This document shows positions 27,644 through 36,561 of a stretch of DNA of 47,043 nucleotides, one piece after another. This DNA is from Microbacterium enclense (GTDB taxonomy: Bacteria > Actinomycetota > Actinomycetes > Actinomycetales > Microbacteriaceae): contig NZ_RBZY01000031.1 in NCBI RefSeq assembly GCF_004022425.1, positions 1-47,043 on the forward strand, given 5' to 3'. Under the pieces are notes generated by a model. The model was not told where the DNA came from. It did no database searches and worked only from the letters and a program-made list of their open reading frames with translations. The position numbers were made by a program, and so were the translations under genes. The stretch's first letter is position 1, and each line of letters begins with the position of its first letter.

Positions 27644-30193
27644 CTACTGCGCGTCGCGCTCCTGCACCGCGAGCGCGCGCTCGACACCGGCGAGGTTCTC
27701 GCTCACGAGGCGACGGAGGGCGGGAGCCGCGTCCTTGTGGGCGGAGAGCCACGCGCGGGTGGCATCCCGCAGCTGCGTGTTCGCGAGAGCGGCGGGGTAG
27801 AGCCCCACGATCAGGTACTGCGCGATCTGGTAGCTGCGGCTCTCCCAGATCGGAAGCAGCATGTCGAAGTACGGCCCGACGAACTCCGCGAGGACCTCGA
27901 CCGTGGCCGGGTGCGTGAATCCCAGCGCCGCCGAGCGGACGATCGTGTTGGGCGCGTCCGCGCGGTCGATGAGCGAGCTCCACGCCTCCTGCTTCGCTTC
28001 CGACGTCGGCAGTGCGGCCCTGGCCTGGGCCGCGAACTCGCCGCCCTTCGACGTGTTGTCGGTCTCGCGAGCCGCGTCGATGTCGGCGGCCGTGACCGCG
28101 CCGCCGGCGGCGAGAGCAACGAGGAGCTGCCACGACAGGTCGGTGTCGACCTCGAGTCCGTCGAGCACCGTGTCGCCGTCACGCAACGACCGGACCGTCT
28201 CGACGTGCGCCGGGGTCGCGGCGGCCGAGGCGAACGCCGTGACGAACTGCAGCTGGCTGTCGCTGCCGGCCTCCGCACCCTGCGCGAGCGCCCACAGACC
28301 GTCCGCGACGCGCTCCCGGGCGGTGGCGCGGGTGGCCGGAGCGACGTAGCTGTTGGCCGCGAGCTGGAGCTGCGCGAGGGTCGTGCGGACCGTGGTCGAC
28401 TCGGTTTCGGACCCGATGTTCCGCAGCACCAGGTCGATGTAATCGGTCGCCGAGGCCTCGGCATCCCGGGTCTGGTCCCACGCGGCACCCCAGACGAGCG
28501 ACCGCGCGAGCGGGTCGGCGATGTCCTTGAGGTGCGCGATCGCCGTGGCGAGCGAGCGCTCGTCGAGGCGAATCTTCGCGTAGGCGAGGTCGTCGTCGTT
28601 GAGCAGGACCAGATCAGGACGACGGATGCCACGCAGCTCGGGCACTTCGGTGCGGTCGCCGTCGACGTCGAGCTCGACGCGGTGCACGCGCTCGAGGCGT
28701 CCGGATTTGTCGAGGGAGTAGAAGCCCACGGCGAGTCGGTGCGGACGGATCGTGGGGTAGTCCGACGGCGCGGTCTGCACGATGGCGAAGCGCGTCAGCG
28801 AGCCGTGGTCGTCCTGCTCGATGAGCGGCGACAGCGTGTTGACACCCGCGGTCTCGAGCCACTTCTTGGCCCACTCGCCCAGGTCGCGGCCGCTGGTGGC
28901 CTCGAGCTCGGTGAGCAGGTCGCCCACCTCGGTGTTGGACCACTGGTGCTTCTGGAAGTACGCGGCGACGCCGGCGAAGAACTGCTCGATGCCCACCCAC
29001 GCGGCGAGCTGCTTGAGGACAGACCCGCCCTTGGCGTACGTGATGCCGTCGAAGTTCACCTGCACGTCTTCGAGGTCGTTGATCTCGGCGACGACGGGGT
29101 GGGTCGAGGGGAGCTGGTCCTGGCGGTACGCCCAGGTCTTCTCCATCGCGTTGAAGGTCGTCCAGGCGGCCTCCCACTCGGTGGCCTCGGCGGTGGCGAT
29201 CGTCGACGCCCACTCGGCGAACGACTCGTTCAGCCAGAGGTCGTTCCACCACTTCATCGTGACGAGGTCGCCGAACCACATGTGCGCGAGCTCGTGGAGG
29301 ATCGTCACGACGCGACGTTCCTTCACGGCATCCGTCACCTTGCTGCGGAAGACGTAGGTCTCAGTGAACGTCACCGCGCCCGCGTTCTCCATGGCGCCCG
29401 CGTTGAACTCCGGCACGAAGAGCTGGTCGTACTTGGCGAAGGGGTACGGGAAGCCGAACTTCTCCTCGAAGTAGGCGAAGCCCTGGCGCGTCTTGTCGAA
29501 GACGTAGTCGGCATCCAGGTACTGCCACAGGCTCTTGCGGGCGTACACGCCGAGCGGGATGACGCGGCCGTCGGCGCTCGTCAGTTCGGAGAACGTGGAC
29601 TCGTAGGGGCCGGCGACGAGCGCCGTGATGTAGGACGAGATGCGCGGGGTCGCGGGGAAGCTCCACTCCGCGGCACCGTCGCCCCCCGCGACCGGCTCGG
29701 GCGTGGGGGAGTTGGAGACGACCTTCCAGGCGGCCGGGGCCGTGACGGTAAAGGTGAACTCGGCCTTGAGGTCGGGCTGCTCGAACACCGTGAAGACGCG
29801 GCGCGAGTCGGGCACCTCGAACTGCGTGTAGAGGTAGACCTCGCCGTCGACGGGGTCGACGAAGCGGTGCAGGCCCTCACCGGTGTTGGTGTACTCGCAG
29901 TCGGCGTCGACGACGAGCTCGTTCTCGGCGGCCAGACCGTTCAGCGCGATGCGCGAGTCGGCGAACACCTCGGCGGGGTTGAGGGTGCGGCCGTTGAGGG
30001 TCACCGAGTTGACCGTGCGAGCGATGAGGTCGATGAAGGTCGACGCGCCCTCGGTGGCGGCGAAACGGACCGTGGTGACCGAGCCGAACACCTCCTCGCC
30101 GCGCATGAGGTCGAGGCGCACGTGGTACTCGTGCGTGTCGACGATCGCGCGGCGCTCCTGCGCTTCGATGCGGGTGAGGTTCTCTCCTGGCAC
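27644..30193 (-). CDS. pepN: Aminopeptidase N (M1 zinc metallopeptidase)
   Basis: An 849-residue cytoplasmic enzyme that removes N-terminal residues from peptides. The exopeptidase motif GAMEN is at 266-270. The zinc ligands are in HELAHMWFGDLVTMKWW (H300, H304) with the third ligand Glu at LNESFAEW (E323). The long C-terminal helical domain follows. GTG 30193 has GGGAG eight bases upstream and a -10 (TAGGCT, 30267-30262) giving a ~62-nt leader. A longer reading frame upstream has no supporting start. Divergent from ferrochelatase. Confidence 0.96.
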   Translation of the reverse strand: MPGENLTRIEAQERRAIVDTHEYHVRLDLMRGEEVFGSVTTVRFAATEGASTFIDLIARTVNSVTLNGRTLNPAEVFADSRIALNGLAAENELVVDADCEYTNTGEGLHRFVDPVDGEVYLYTQFEVPDSRRVFTVFEQPDLKAEFTFTVTAPAAWKVVSNSPTPEPVAGGDGAAEWSFPATPRISSYITALVAGPYESTFSELTSADGRVIPLGVYARKSLWQYLDADYVFDKTRQGFAYFEEKFGFPYPFAKYDQLFVPEFNAGAMENAGAVTFTETYVFRSKVTDAVKERRVVTILHELAHMWFGDLVTMKWWNDLWLNESFAEWASTIATAEATEWEAAWTTFNAMEKTWAYRQDQLPSTHPVVAEINDLEDVQVNFDGITYAKGGSVLKQLAAWVGIEQFFAGVAAYFQKHQWSNTEVGDLLTELEATSGRDLGEWAKKWLETAGVNTLSPLIEQDDHGSLTRFAIVQTAPSDYPTIRPHRLAVGFYSLDKSGRLERVHRVELDVDGDRTEVPELRGIRRPDLVLLNDDDLAYAKIRLDERSLATAIAHLKDIADPLARSLVWGAAWDQTRDAEASATDYIDLVLRNIGSETESTTVRTTLAQLQLAANSYVAPATRATARERVADGLWALAQGAEAGSDSQLQFVTAFASAAATPAHVETVRSLRDGDTVLDGLEVDTDLSWQLLVALAAGGAVTAADIDAARETDNTSKGGEFAAQARAALPTSEAKQEAWSSLIDRADAPNTIVRSAALGFTHPATVEVLAEFVGPYFDMLLPIWESRSYQIAQYLIVGLYPAALANTQLRDATRAWLSAHKDAAPALRRLVSENLAGVERALAVQERDAQ

Positions 30194-30261
30194 TGGCGTT
30201 CTCCCGAGGATGTGGGTGGGTCGTCGCGGATGGCACTGCTGGCGCCGACGACAACCGTATA

Positions 30262-30271
30262 AGCCTAGTGT
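30262..30271. promoter_or_regulatory. Overlapping divergent -10 elements for pepN and ferrochelatase
   Basis: TAGGCT on the reverse strand (30267-30262) and TAGTGT on the forward strand (30266-30271) share two bases. This repeats the arrangement found between glgX and the desulfurase gene. The forward element would give a leader of ~42 nt. Confidence 0.4.
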
Positions 30272-30319
30272 CGAGATACCCCGGGGCCGGGCTGTTCGCG
30301 CCAGTGGGAAGATGTCGGG

Positions 30320-31507
30320 GTGAGCACGACCGAGACCGACACCACCCCCGAGACCGTCCTCTATGCCTCTCCCGCCGCGGCATCCGGACCCAAGTGGGTC
30401 GAGACGCCCGTGGCGTACGACGCCATCCTCCTCGCCGGTTTCGGCGGACCGGAGGGTCAGGACGACGTCATCCCGTTCCTGCGCAACGTGACGCGCGGAC
30501 GCGGCATCCCCGATGAGCGCCTCGAAGAGGTGGCCCACCACTATCGCCACTTCGGCGGCGTGAGCCCGATCAACGAGCACAACCGTCAGCTGAAGGCGGC
30601 GCTCGAGGCCGAGATCGCCCGTCGCGGCCTGAACCTCCCCGTCTACTGGGGCAACCGCAACTGGGCGCCCTACCTCGAGGAGGCCGTCACCGAGGCGGCC
30701 GAGGCCGGCGACACGACGCTGCTGGCGATCGCGACGAGCGCCTACAGCTCCTTCTCCAGCTGCCGCCAGTACCGCGAGGACTACGCCCGGGTTCTCGAGG
30801 CCACGGGCCTCGGCGAGACGGTGACGATCGATAAGGTGCGGCAGTTCTTCGACCACCCCGGGTTCGTCTCGACCTTCGTTGAGGGTGTGAAGGATGCCGT
30901 GTCCGCCTACGTCGCGGACGGACTCTCGCCCGAGAAGATCCGCGTGCTCTTCTCGACGCACTCCATCCCCACCGCCGACGCTCAGCGCTCCGGGCCCCGT
31001 GACGTCGACTTCGGCGAGGGCGGCGCCTACGAGGCGCAGCACAAGGCCGTCGCGGCTTTCGTCATGGCGGAGGTCGCCGCGGCGGTCGCCGACGTCGAGT
31101 GGGAGCTGGTGTACCAGTCGCGCTCCGGCCCTCCCACGCAGCCGTGGCTCGAGCCCGACGTCAACGACGTCATCGCCGAACTCCCCGGCCGCGGAGCAGA
31201 GGCCGTCGTGATCGTGCCGCTCGGTTTCGTCAGCGACCACATGGAGGTCCTATGGGACCTCGACACCGAGGCGATGGAGGCGGCGGAGGAAGCCGGCATC
31301 CGCGCCGTCCGCACGCCCACCCCGGGCATCGACCCCGCGTACGTCTCGGGCCTGGTCGACCTGGTCGAGGAGCGCCTCAAGGGCGCCCCGAAGGCGGAAC
31401 GTCCGCACCTCACCGACCTCGGTCCCTGGTACGACGTGTGCCGCCCGGGCTGCTGCGAGAACATCCGCGCGGGCTTCAAGCCGGTGGCCGCGGGAGTCCG
31501 CCCCTGA
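30320..31507 (+). CDS. cpfC: Ferrochelatase (coproporphyrin ferrochelatase type), [2Fe-2S]
   Basis: A 395-residue enzyme that inserts Fe2+ into a porphyrin; in Gram-positive lineages the substrate is coproporphyrin III. It shows LLAGFGGPEG, HYRHFGGVSPINEHNR, the catalytic histidine in FSTHSIP (H214) and the C-terminal WYDVCRPGCCENIRAG. The cysteines C148 (SSCRQYRED), C374, C378 and C379 are the expected ligands for the [2Fe-2S] cluster of actinobacterial ferrochelatases. A ~30-residue N-terminal extension is present. Other haem genes are not in the window; the gene was hemH in older usage. GTG is the start. Confidence 0.93.
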   Translation: MSTTETDTTPETVLYASPAAASGPKWVETPVAYDAILLAGFGGPEGQDDVIPFLRNVTRGRGIPDERLEEVAHHYRHFGGVSPINEHNRQLKAALEAEIARRGLNLPVYWGNRNWAPYLEEAVTEAAEAGDTTLLAIATSAYSSFSSCRQYREDYARVLEATGLGETVTIDKVRQFFDHPGFVSTFVEGVKDAVSAYVADGLSPEKIRVLFSTHSIPTADAQRSGPRDVDFGEGGAYEAQHKAVAAFVMAEVAAAVADVEWELVYQSRSGPPTQPWLEPDVNDVIAELPGRGAEAVVIVPLGFVSDHMEVLWDLDTEAMEAAEEAGIRAVRTPTPGIDPAYVSGLVDLVEERLKGAPKAERPHLTDLGPWYDVCRPGCCENIRAGFKPVAAGVRP

Positions 31508-31514
31508 CACGCCA

Positions 31515-31551
31515 CGACGCCGCCCGTCCCGTCGTGGGGCGGGCGGCGTCG
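31515..31551 (+). terminator. Ferrochelatase terminator
   Basis: Perfect 12-bp arms CGACGCCGCCCG / CGGGCGGCGTCG, eight bases after the stop, with a 13-base loop. Confidence 0.75.
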
Positions 31552-31593
31552 TCGTTCGCCCGCGGTGTCGGCGGCCGTCCCTAGGATGGGCGC

Positions 31594-32136
31594 ATGCGCA
31601 TTCACATCGGCACCGATCACGCCGGTCTCGAGTTCTCCACCCAGCTGCAGCACCACCTCGCCTCGCAGGGGCACGAGGTCGTCGATCACGGCCCGATCGA
31701 GTACGACCCGCTCGACGACTACCCGGCCTTCTGCATCCGCGCGGCCCAGGCCGTCGTGCGCGACCAGGCCGATGGCGTCGAGACGCTCGGTGTCGTCTTC
31801 GGCGGCTCGGGCAACGGCGAGCAGATCGCGGCGAACAAGGTCCTCGGCGTGCGTGCTGCGCTCGTCTGGAACATGGCGACCGCCGAGCTCGCTCGTGAGC
31901 ACAACGACGCGAACGTGATCGCCATCGGCGCGCGCCAGCACACGTTCGAGGAAGCCGCGTCGTTCATCGACCGCTTCATCGCGACACCCTTCTCGGGGGA
32001 GGAGCGCCACGCGCGCCGGATCGCGCAGCTCGCGGCGTTCGAGCAGGACGGCATCCTGCTGCCCGATCCCCGCGAACGCGCTTCTCAGCCCGACGTCCTG
32101 GACGCCAGCGAGGCGTTCGACCCCGAGGCAGGCTGA
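31594..32136 (+). CDS. rpiB: Ribose-5-phosphate isomerase B
   Basis: A 180-residue pentose-phosphate enzyme. It begins MRIHIGTDHAGLEF and carries VVFGGSGNGEQIAANK; the glutamate E76 replaces the catalytic cysteine of E. coli RpiB, as in Mycobacterium tuberculosis (where it is the base). His and Asn at REHNDANV complete the site. The C-terminus is ~20 residues longer than usual. TAGGAT (31582-31587) is 6 nt before ATG, indicating a leaderless mRNA. Its stop shares a base with the next start (TGATG). Confidence 0.95.
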   Translation: MRIHIGTDHAGLEFSTQLQHHLASQGHEVVDHGPIEYDPLDDYPAFCIRAAQAVVRDQADGVETLGVVFGGSGNGEQIAANKVLGVRAALVWNMATAELAREHNDANVIAIGARQHTFEEAASFIDRFIATPFSGEERHARRIAQLAAFEQDGILLPDPRERASQPDVLDASEAFDPEAG

Positions 32137-33125
32137 TGCCCGAAGGACATTCCGTCCACCGCATCGCCCGTCAGTTCGACCGCAACATCGTGGGCCGCAC
32201 GGTCATGGCATCCAGTCCTCAGGGGCGGTTCGCCGAGGGCGCGTCGGTGATCGACGGGCGCGAGGCCGTGGAGGTCCGCGCCGTGGGCAAGCAGATGTTC
32301 CTGCGGTTCGATCCCGACGTGTGGCTGCGCGTGCACCTCGGGATGTACGGCGCGTGGGATTTCGCGGGCGAGGTGGCGATCGACGCGACCATCGCCGCGG
32401 CGAACGGCCGGATGGGCCAGACGAATCAGCGCGGCACCGCGCTGGACGAGGCGATCCTGGATGCCGCCGGCGAGAACTCCCTCACCTCGATCGGGGCCCC
32501 GCGACGCGCTCGCGTGCGCATGTCGGAGCAGACGACGGGCCTCGAGGAGCAGACCGAGTGGCCGCCACCGGTAGTGGGGGCGGTGCGGCTGCGGCTCCTG
32601 ACCGAGACGACCTGCGCCGACCTCCGCGGACCGACGGCGTGTCAGCTGCAGACACCCGACGAGGTCGCCGCGACGATCGCGAAGCTCGGCCCCGATCCGC
32701 TCGTCGATGACATCGCGGAGGGGGAGGAGCGGTTCGTCGCCACGGTGCGGCGCAAGCCCACGGCGATCGGGCTGCTGCTCATGGACCAGGCGGTCGTGAG
32801 CGGGATCGGCAACGTCTACCGGGCTGAGATCCTCTTCCGCGCGCGCCGGAATCCGCACACGCCGGGTCGTGACGTGCCGGAGGAGACGGTCCGCGAGATG
32901 TGGCGCGACTGGGTCCGGCTGCTCGCGATCGGCGTCGAGACCGGCCAGATGATGACGATGGACGACCTCGACCCCGAGGCGTACCGGCGCGCGATGGCCC
33001 ATCGCGACGACCGCCACTGGGTGTATCACCGCGCGGGTCTTCCCTGCCGGGTGTGCGGCACGACGGTGCTCGTCGAGGAAGCGGCGGGCCGCAAGCTCTA
33101 CTGGTGCCCGAGCTGTCAGGCGTGA
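32136..33125 (+). CDS. Fpg/Nei-family DNA glycosylase-AP lyase
   Basis: A 329-residue base-excision repair enzyme. The mature N-terminus PEGHSVHRIARQF gives the nucleophile Pro2 and Glu3. A helix-two-turn-helix sits around LLLMDQAVVSGIGNVYRAEILF, and the C-terminal zinc finger is CRVCG...YWCPSC with the Arg of GRKLYWC in the usual DNA-contacting position. It resembles actinobacterial Nei2 more than MutM (the first residues are PEGHSVHR, not PELPEVE). Substrate would be oxidised pyrimidines in single- or double-stranded DNA. It is in a likely operon with rpiB. Confidence 0.9.
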   Translation: MPEGHSVHRIARQFDRNIVGRTVMASSPQGRFAEGASVIDGREAVEVRAVGKQMFLRFDPDVWLRVHLGMYGAWDFAGEVAIDATIAAANGRMGQTNQRGTALDEAILDAAGENSLTSIGAPRRARVRMSEQTTGLEEQTEWPPPVVGAVRLRLLTETTCADLRGPTACQLQTPDEVAATIAKLGPDPLVDDIAEGEERFVATVRRKPTAIGLLLMDQAVVSGIGNVYRAEILFRARRNPHTPGRDVPEETVREMWRDWVRLLAIGVETGQMMTMDDLDPEAYRRAMAHRDDRHWVYHRAGLPCRVCGTTVLVEEAAGRKLYWCPSCQA

Positions 33126-33143
33126 GCGCTCTAGGCTGATCCG

Positions 33144-33770
33144 GTGCGGCAGAATCCGAGTTTCGCGATGACCGACGTCGGGGAGATCCGGCGCCTCATC
33201 GAGCATCATCCCTGGGTCACGCTCGTGTCCGACGGCTCCACCGGTCTGGTTGCGTCGCACTACGCTGTCCTGCTCGACGACGACCACGACGACCTCACCA
33301 TCGTGGGGCATGTCGGCAAGCCCGACGACGCGATCCTCGGTCTCGGCGACCGTGAGCTGCTCGTGATCGTGCAGGGCCCGCACGGGTACATCACGCCGCG
33401 ATGGTACGGCGACGGTCCGGCCGTGCCGACCTGGAACTTCGTGTCGGCGCACCTCAGTGGCATCCCGGAGATCCTCACGCCGGACGAGAACCTGCGCGTG
33501 CTCGACCGGCTCGTGGAGCGTTTCGAGGGCGAGGACGGACGCGGCCTGTATCACGCCCCGAACGACGCCGCGTTCGTGGACCGGCTCGCCGCCGGGACCG
33601 TCGGCTTCCGGCTGACGCCCGCCCGCGTCGTCGCGAAGCGGAAGCTGTCGCAGAATCGCCCGGCAGAGGTCGTCGACGCGATCATCGCGAGGCTCGGCGA
33701 CGGGCCCGACGCCAACCCGGCCCTCGCCGCCGAGATGCAGCGCGCCGCCGACGCGCGTCGCCGCGCATGA
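33144..33770 (+). CDS. PaiB-like FMN-binding protein
   Basis: A 208-residue protein of the PaiB/FMN-binding split-barrel family: PWVTLVSDG, LVASHYAVLLDD, VGHVGKPDDAI, ITPRWYGDGPAVPTWNF and KLSQNRPAEV are the hallmark motifs. B. subtilis PaiB represses sporulation and protease genes, but family members vary and the flavin role is not settled. TAGGCT (33132-33137) is 6 nt before GTG 33144, so it has its own leaderless promoter despite lying 18 bp after the glycosylase. It overlaps the next gene with ATGA. Confidence 0.9.
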   Translation: MRQNPSFAMTDVGEIRRLIEHHPWVTLVSDGSTGLVASHYAVLLDDDHDDLTIVGHVGKPDDAILGLGDRELLVIVQGPHGYITPRWYGDGPAVPTWNFVSAHLSGIPEILTPDENLRVLDRLVERFEGEDGRGLYHAPNDAAFVDRLAAGTVGFRLTPARVVAKRKLSQNRPAEVVDAIIARLGDGPDANPALAAEMQRAADARRRA

Positions 33771-35263
33771 TCGACGAGATCGCGGGGTTCGTTCGCGCCG
33801 TGCGGGTCGCCGGCCCGGGCCGCGAATTCCTGCCCACCCCTGACGAGCCCGTCGACCTCGTTCTCGCCGAGGGGCGCATCGTCGACATCGCGCCGACCGG
33901 GAACCTCCGCCCGCGCGGGCTCGTGATCGACGGCGAAGGGGGATGGCTGCTCCCGGGGCTGTGGGATCACCACGTGCACGTCGTGCAGTGGGCGCTGACC
34001 GCCGGTCGCGTCGCGCTGGGCGACGTGGCGTCAGCGGGGGAGGCGGCCGCCGTGATGGGCCGCGCCGAGGTGCGCGACGGGCGCCGCATCGGCGTGGGCT
34101 TTCGCGACGGACTGTGGCCCGACGAACCGAGTCTGACCTCCCTGGATGCCACGACCGGCGAGGTTCCGACCTACCTCGTCAACGCCGATGTCCACAGCGT
34201 CTGGATGAATTCCGCGGCGTTCCGACGGGAAGGCTTCGAGCCGTCGGCATCCGGTGTCCTGCGCGAAGAGGACGCGTTCGAGATCTCGCGGCGCATCAAC
34301 GCGGTCGACCCGGAGGCGGGGGATCGCGCGGTCGAGCGGATGACGCGAGCGGCCGCCGCTCGCGGCGTGGTGGGCCTGGTCGACCTCGACATGACCTGGA
34401 ACGACGAACCGTGGCAGCGGCGCGTCGCTCGCGGCTTCGACACGCTGCGGGTGTCGTACGGTACGTACCCGCAGCATCTGGATCGCGCGATCGCCGAGGG
34501 ACTGCGCACGGGCGACCCGGTGCGCGGCGCCGGGAACGATCTCGTGCGCGTGGGGCCGCTGAAGGCGATCACGGACGGGTCGCTCGGCACGCGCACGGCG
34601 GCGTGCGCTCACCACTACCCGGGCGACAGCGAGAACCACGGGCTCCTCACGATCCCGCCCGATCAGCTCGTCGAGCTGATGACGCGCGCGACCGCCGCGG
34701 GCCTGGAATGCGCGATCCACGCCATCGGCGACGTCGCGAACGCCCACGCGTTGGATGCCTACGCTCGCACCGGCGCGACCGGCACGATCGAACACGCGCA
34801 GCTCGTGGCGCACGCCGACATCCCGCGGTTCGCGCGGTTGGGGGTCATCGCGAGCGTGCAGCCCGAGCACGCGCTCGACGACCGCGACATGACGGATGCC
34901 ATCTGGGCCGAGCAATCGGCGCAGCCCTACCCGCTGCGGGCCCTGGCCGACAGCGGCGCGAACCTGCGATTCGGCTCCGACGCCCCCGTCGCGCCCCTCG
35001 ATCCGTGGGCGGCGATGGCGTCGGCGGTGTTCCGCACGCGCGACGGGCGCGACGCCTGGCAGCCGCACCAGCGCATCGACATCGACACCGCGATCGCGGC
35101 ATCCACCGCAGGAGGCTCGACGGCGCCCGCCGAGATCGCGCCGGGTGCTCGCGCGGACCTCGTGGTCGTGGATGTCGATCCCCGGTCCGCCGACGAGCGG
35201 GCGCTGCGCGCGATGTCGGTGCGCACGACGCTCCTCGCGGGCCGCGTGACGCACGCGTCCTGA
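33767..35263 (+). CDS. Amidohydrolase, YtcJ type (Amidohydro_3)
   Basis: A 498-residue metal-dependent hydrolase. The metal-binding HHVHVV near residue 65 and the beta-barrel motifs IHAIGDVANAHALDAY and FGSDAPVAPLDPW are those of YtcJ-like enzymes, with a C-terminal APAEIAPGARADLVVVD that completes the composite sheet. It has a long N-terminal small domain (IAGFVRAVRVAGPG...). Substrates of the family are mostly unknown N-acyl or cyclic amides. It starts by ATGA overlap with PaiB, so the two are translationally coupled. Confidence 0.9.
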   Translation: MIDEIAGFVRAVRVAGPGREFLPTPDEPVDLVLAEGRIVDIAPTGNLRPRGLVIDGEGGWLLPGLWDHHVHVVQWALTAGRVALGDVASAGEAAAVMGRAEVRDGRRIGVGFRDGLWPDEPSLTSLDATTGEVPTYLVNADVHSVWMNSAAFRREGFEPSASGVLREEDAFEISRRINAVDPEAGDRAVERMTRAAAARGVVGLVDLDMTWNDEPWQRRVARGFDTLRVSYGTYPQHLDRAIAEGLRTGDPVRGAGNDLVRVGPLKAITDGSLGTRTAACAHHYPGDSENHGLLTIPPDQLVELMTRATAAGLECAIHAIGDVANAHALDAYARTGATGTIEHAQLVAHADIPRFARLGVIASVQPEHALDDRDMTDAIWAEQSAQPYPLRALADSGANLRFGSDAPVAPLDPWAAMASAVFRTRDGRDAWQPHQRIDIDTAIAASTAGGSTAPAEIAPGARADLVVVDVDPRSADERALRAMSVRTTLLAGRVTHAS

Positions 35264-35275
35264 ACTCGGAACTTC

Positions 35276-35338
35276 GCGTGAGGGGTTGGTTTCTGTCGCT
35301 TCCGGTGGGCTGAGGCGACAGAAATCGACCCCTCACGC
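35276..35338. repeat. 63-bp near-perfect inverted repeat
   Basis: Two 24-nt arms (35276-35299 and 35315-35338) that pair with two mismatches around a 15-base loop. Both arms contain TTTCTGTCGC and its complement. It lies between the amidohydrolase stop and the dps terminator. It could terminate the amidohydrolase mRNA, but the near-palindrome and unusual AT-rich core also resemble a REP/MITE-like element. Confidence 0.7.
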
Positions 35339-35346
35339 AAACGACG

Positions 35347-35376
35347 GAGGGGGCGACGCCGAAGCGCCGCCCCCTC
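35347..35376 (-). terminator. dps terminator
   Basis: Arms GAGGGGGC / GCCCCCTC with an inner GGCG/CGCC-like stem, 12 bases past the dps stop. Confidence 0.6.
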
Positions 35377-35388
35377 GAGAACTCATGC

Positions 35389-35874
35389 TCAGGCCGCGAG
35401 GTGCGCGAAGAGGAACCAGCGGTCCTTGTCGAGGCCGCGCTTGATCTCGATCGCGACGTCCTGGCTCGTCATGTCGGTCTCGTCGAGACCGTCGATGGCG
35501 GTCTGCAGGTCGACGAGCACGGCGTCGATGTCGGCGATGACGGCGCGGATGATGACATCGGACTGCGCGAAGCCCGCGGGGACAGCCGTTGCCTTCGCCT
35601 TGGCGGCGACGGTCGAGAGGCGCGAGTCGACCGGGAGGCCCAGGGCGACGATGCGCTCCGCCGCGAGGTCGGCCCAGTCCTGCGCGTGGGCGACGACGGT
35701 GTCGAGCAGCTCGTGCACGCCGATGAAGTTCGAGCCACGGACGTGCCAGTGCGCCTGCTTGCCGTTGACGACCAGGGCCTCGAGGCCGAGGACGACGGGC
35801 GAGAGGAACTGGGCGGTGCTGGAGGCCATGGTCGAGTCGACGGTGGTGGCGGCGGGCGTCTGAACGGTGCTCAT
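35389..35874 (-). CDS. dps: Dps-family ferritin-like DNA protection protein
   Basis: A 161-residue four-helix protein that oxidises and stores iron in a 12-mer. Ferroxidase residues are visible in KQAHWHVRGSNFIGVHELLD and in the second helix AERIVALG. The N-terminal 25 residues are Thr/Ala-rich with no Lys cluster, so DNA binding by that tail is doubtful. AGGAGA lies six bases before ATG 35874. Upstream, at 35949-35967 and 35974-35992, are two weak (11 of 19) matches to a DtxR/IdeR iron box. It may protect DNA from peroxide, alongside the globin and PaiB genes. Confidence 0.94.
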   Translation of the reverse strand: MSTVQTPAATTVDSTMASSTAQFLSPVVLGLEALVVNGKQAHWHVRGSNFIGVHELLDTVVAHAQDWADLAAERIVALGLPVDSRLSTVAAKAKATAVPAGFAQSDVIIRAVIADIDAVLVDLQTAIDGLDETDMTSQDVAIEIKRGLDKDRWFLFAHLAA

Positions 35875-36013
35875 GAGATCTCCTGAGTGTTGTGCCGATG
35901 TCGTGATGACAGCAACGCTACTCGCGCCCGAACATTCCGCAAGCAAGATGAGGCTCGGCTAAATCCCTGATGGAAAGGCAATCCTCACCTCACTCGCGCG
36001 ATAGTCTCACGGC

Positions 36014-36553
36014 ATGACGATCGCTCCGGATGCCACGGTCCTCGCCCTGCCCGATGCGACGCCGAACGTGCACGACACCGCGTTCGTGGCATCCGGGGCT
36101 CGCGTGATCGGCGCGGTCACTCTGAGCGAGGGATCCAGCGTCTGGTACAACGCCGTAGTGCGCGGCGACAGTGCGGGAATCGTTCTGGGCCCGCGCAGCA
36201 ACCTGCAGGACAACGTCTCGGTGCACGTCGATCGGGGGCGTCCCGTCACCATCGGCGCCGACGTGTCCGTGGGACACAACGCGGTGGTGCACGGCTGCAC
36301 GATCGGCGACGGATCCTTGATCGGGATGGGAAGCGTGATCCTGTCGGGCGCCGAGATCGGTCCGGGATGCCTCGTCGCCGGGGGAGCGGTCGTGCTCGAG
36401 GGCACGGTGGTTCCGGAGGGGTCTCTGGTCGCGGGAGTGCCCGCCAAGGTCCGGCGGGCTCTGACGCCGGAGGAGCGGGAGGGCATTCTGCGCAACGCGC
36501 AGACGTACCTGGAACACGCGGAGCGCCACGCGGGCGCGGTGCGTCGCAGCTGA
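36014..36553 (+). CDS. Gamma-carbonic anhydrase homologue (left-handed beta-helix)
   Basis: A 179-residue protein of hexapeptide repeats: GARVIGAVTLSEGSSVW, NLQDNVSVHVD, VSVGHNAVVHGCTIGDGSLIG, ILSGAEIGPGCLVAGG, ending in a C-terminal helix (EEREGILRNAQTYLEHAERH). Histidines in SVHVD, VGHN and VVHGC match the three zinc ligands, so the metal site is intact; many relatives nevertheless lack measurable carbonic anhydrase activity. TAGTCT (36002-36007) is 6 nt before the ATG, indicating a leaderless mRNA divergent from dps. Confidence 0.93.
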   Translation: MTIAPDATVLALPDATPNVHDTAFVASGARVIGAVTLSEGSSVWYNAVVRGDSAGIVLGPRSNLQDNVSVHVDRGRPVTIGADVSVGHNAVVHGCTIGDGSLIGMGSVILSGAEIGPGCLVAGGAVVLEGTVVPEGSLVAGVPAKVRRALTPEEREGILRNAQTYLEHAERHAGAVRRS

Positions 36554-36561
36554 CTCGGGCC

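Noticed and set aside
26936..30262. 1108-residue forward open frame
   Set aside because: Antisense to pepN and the ABC ATPase gene; no recognisable domain.
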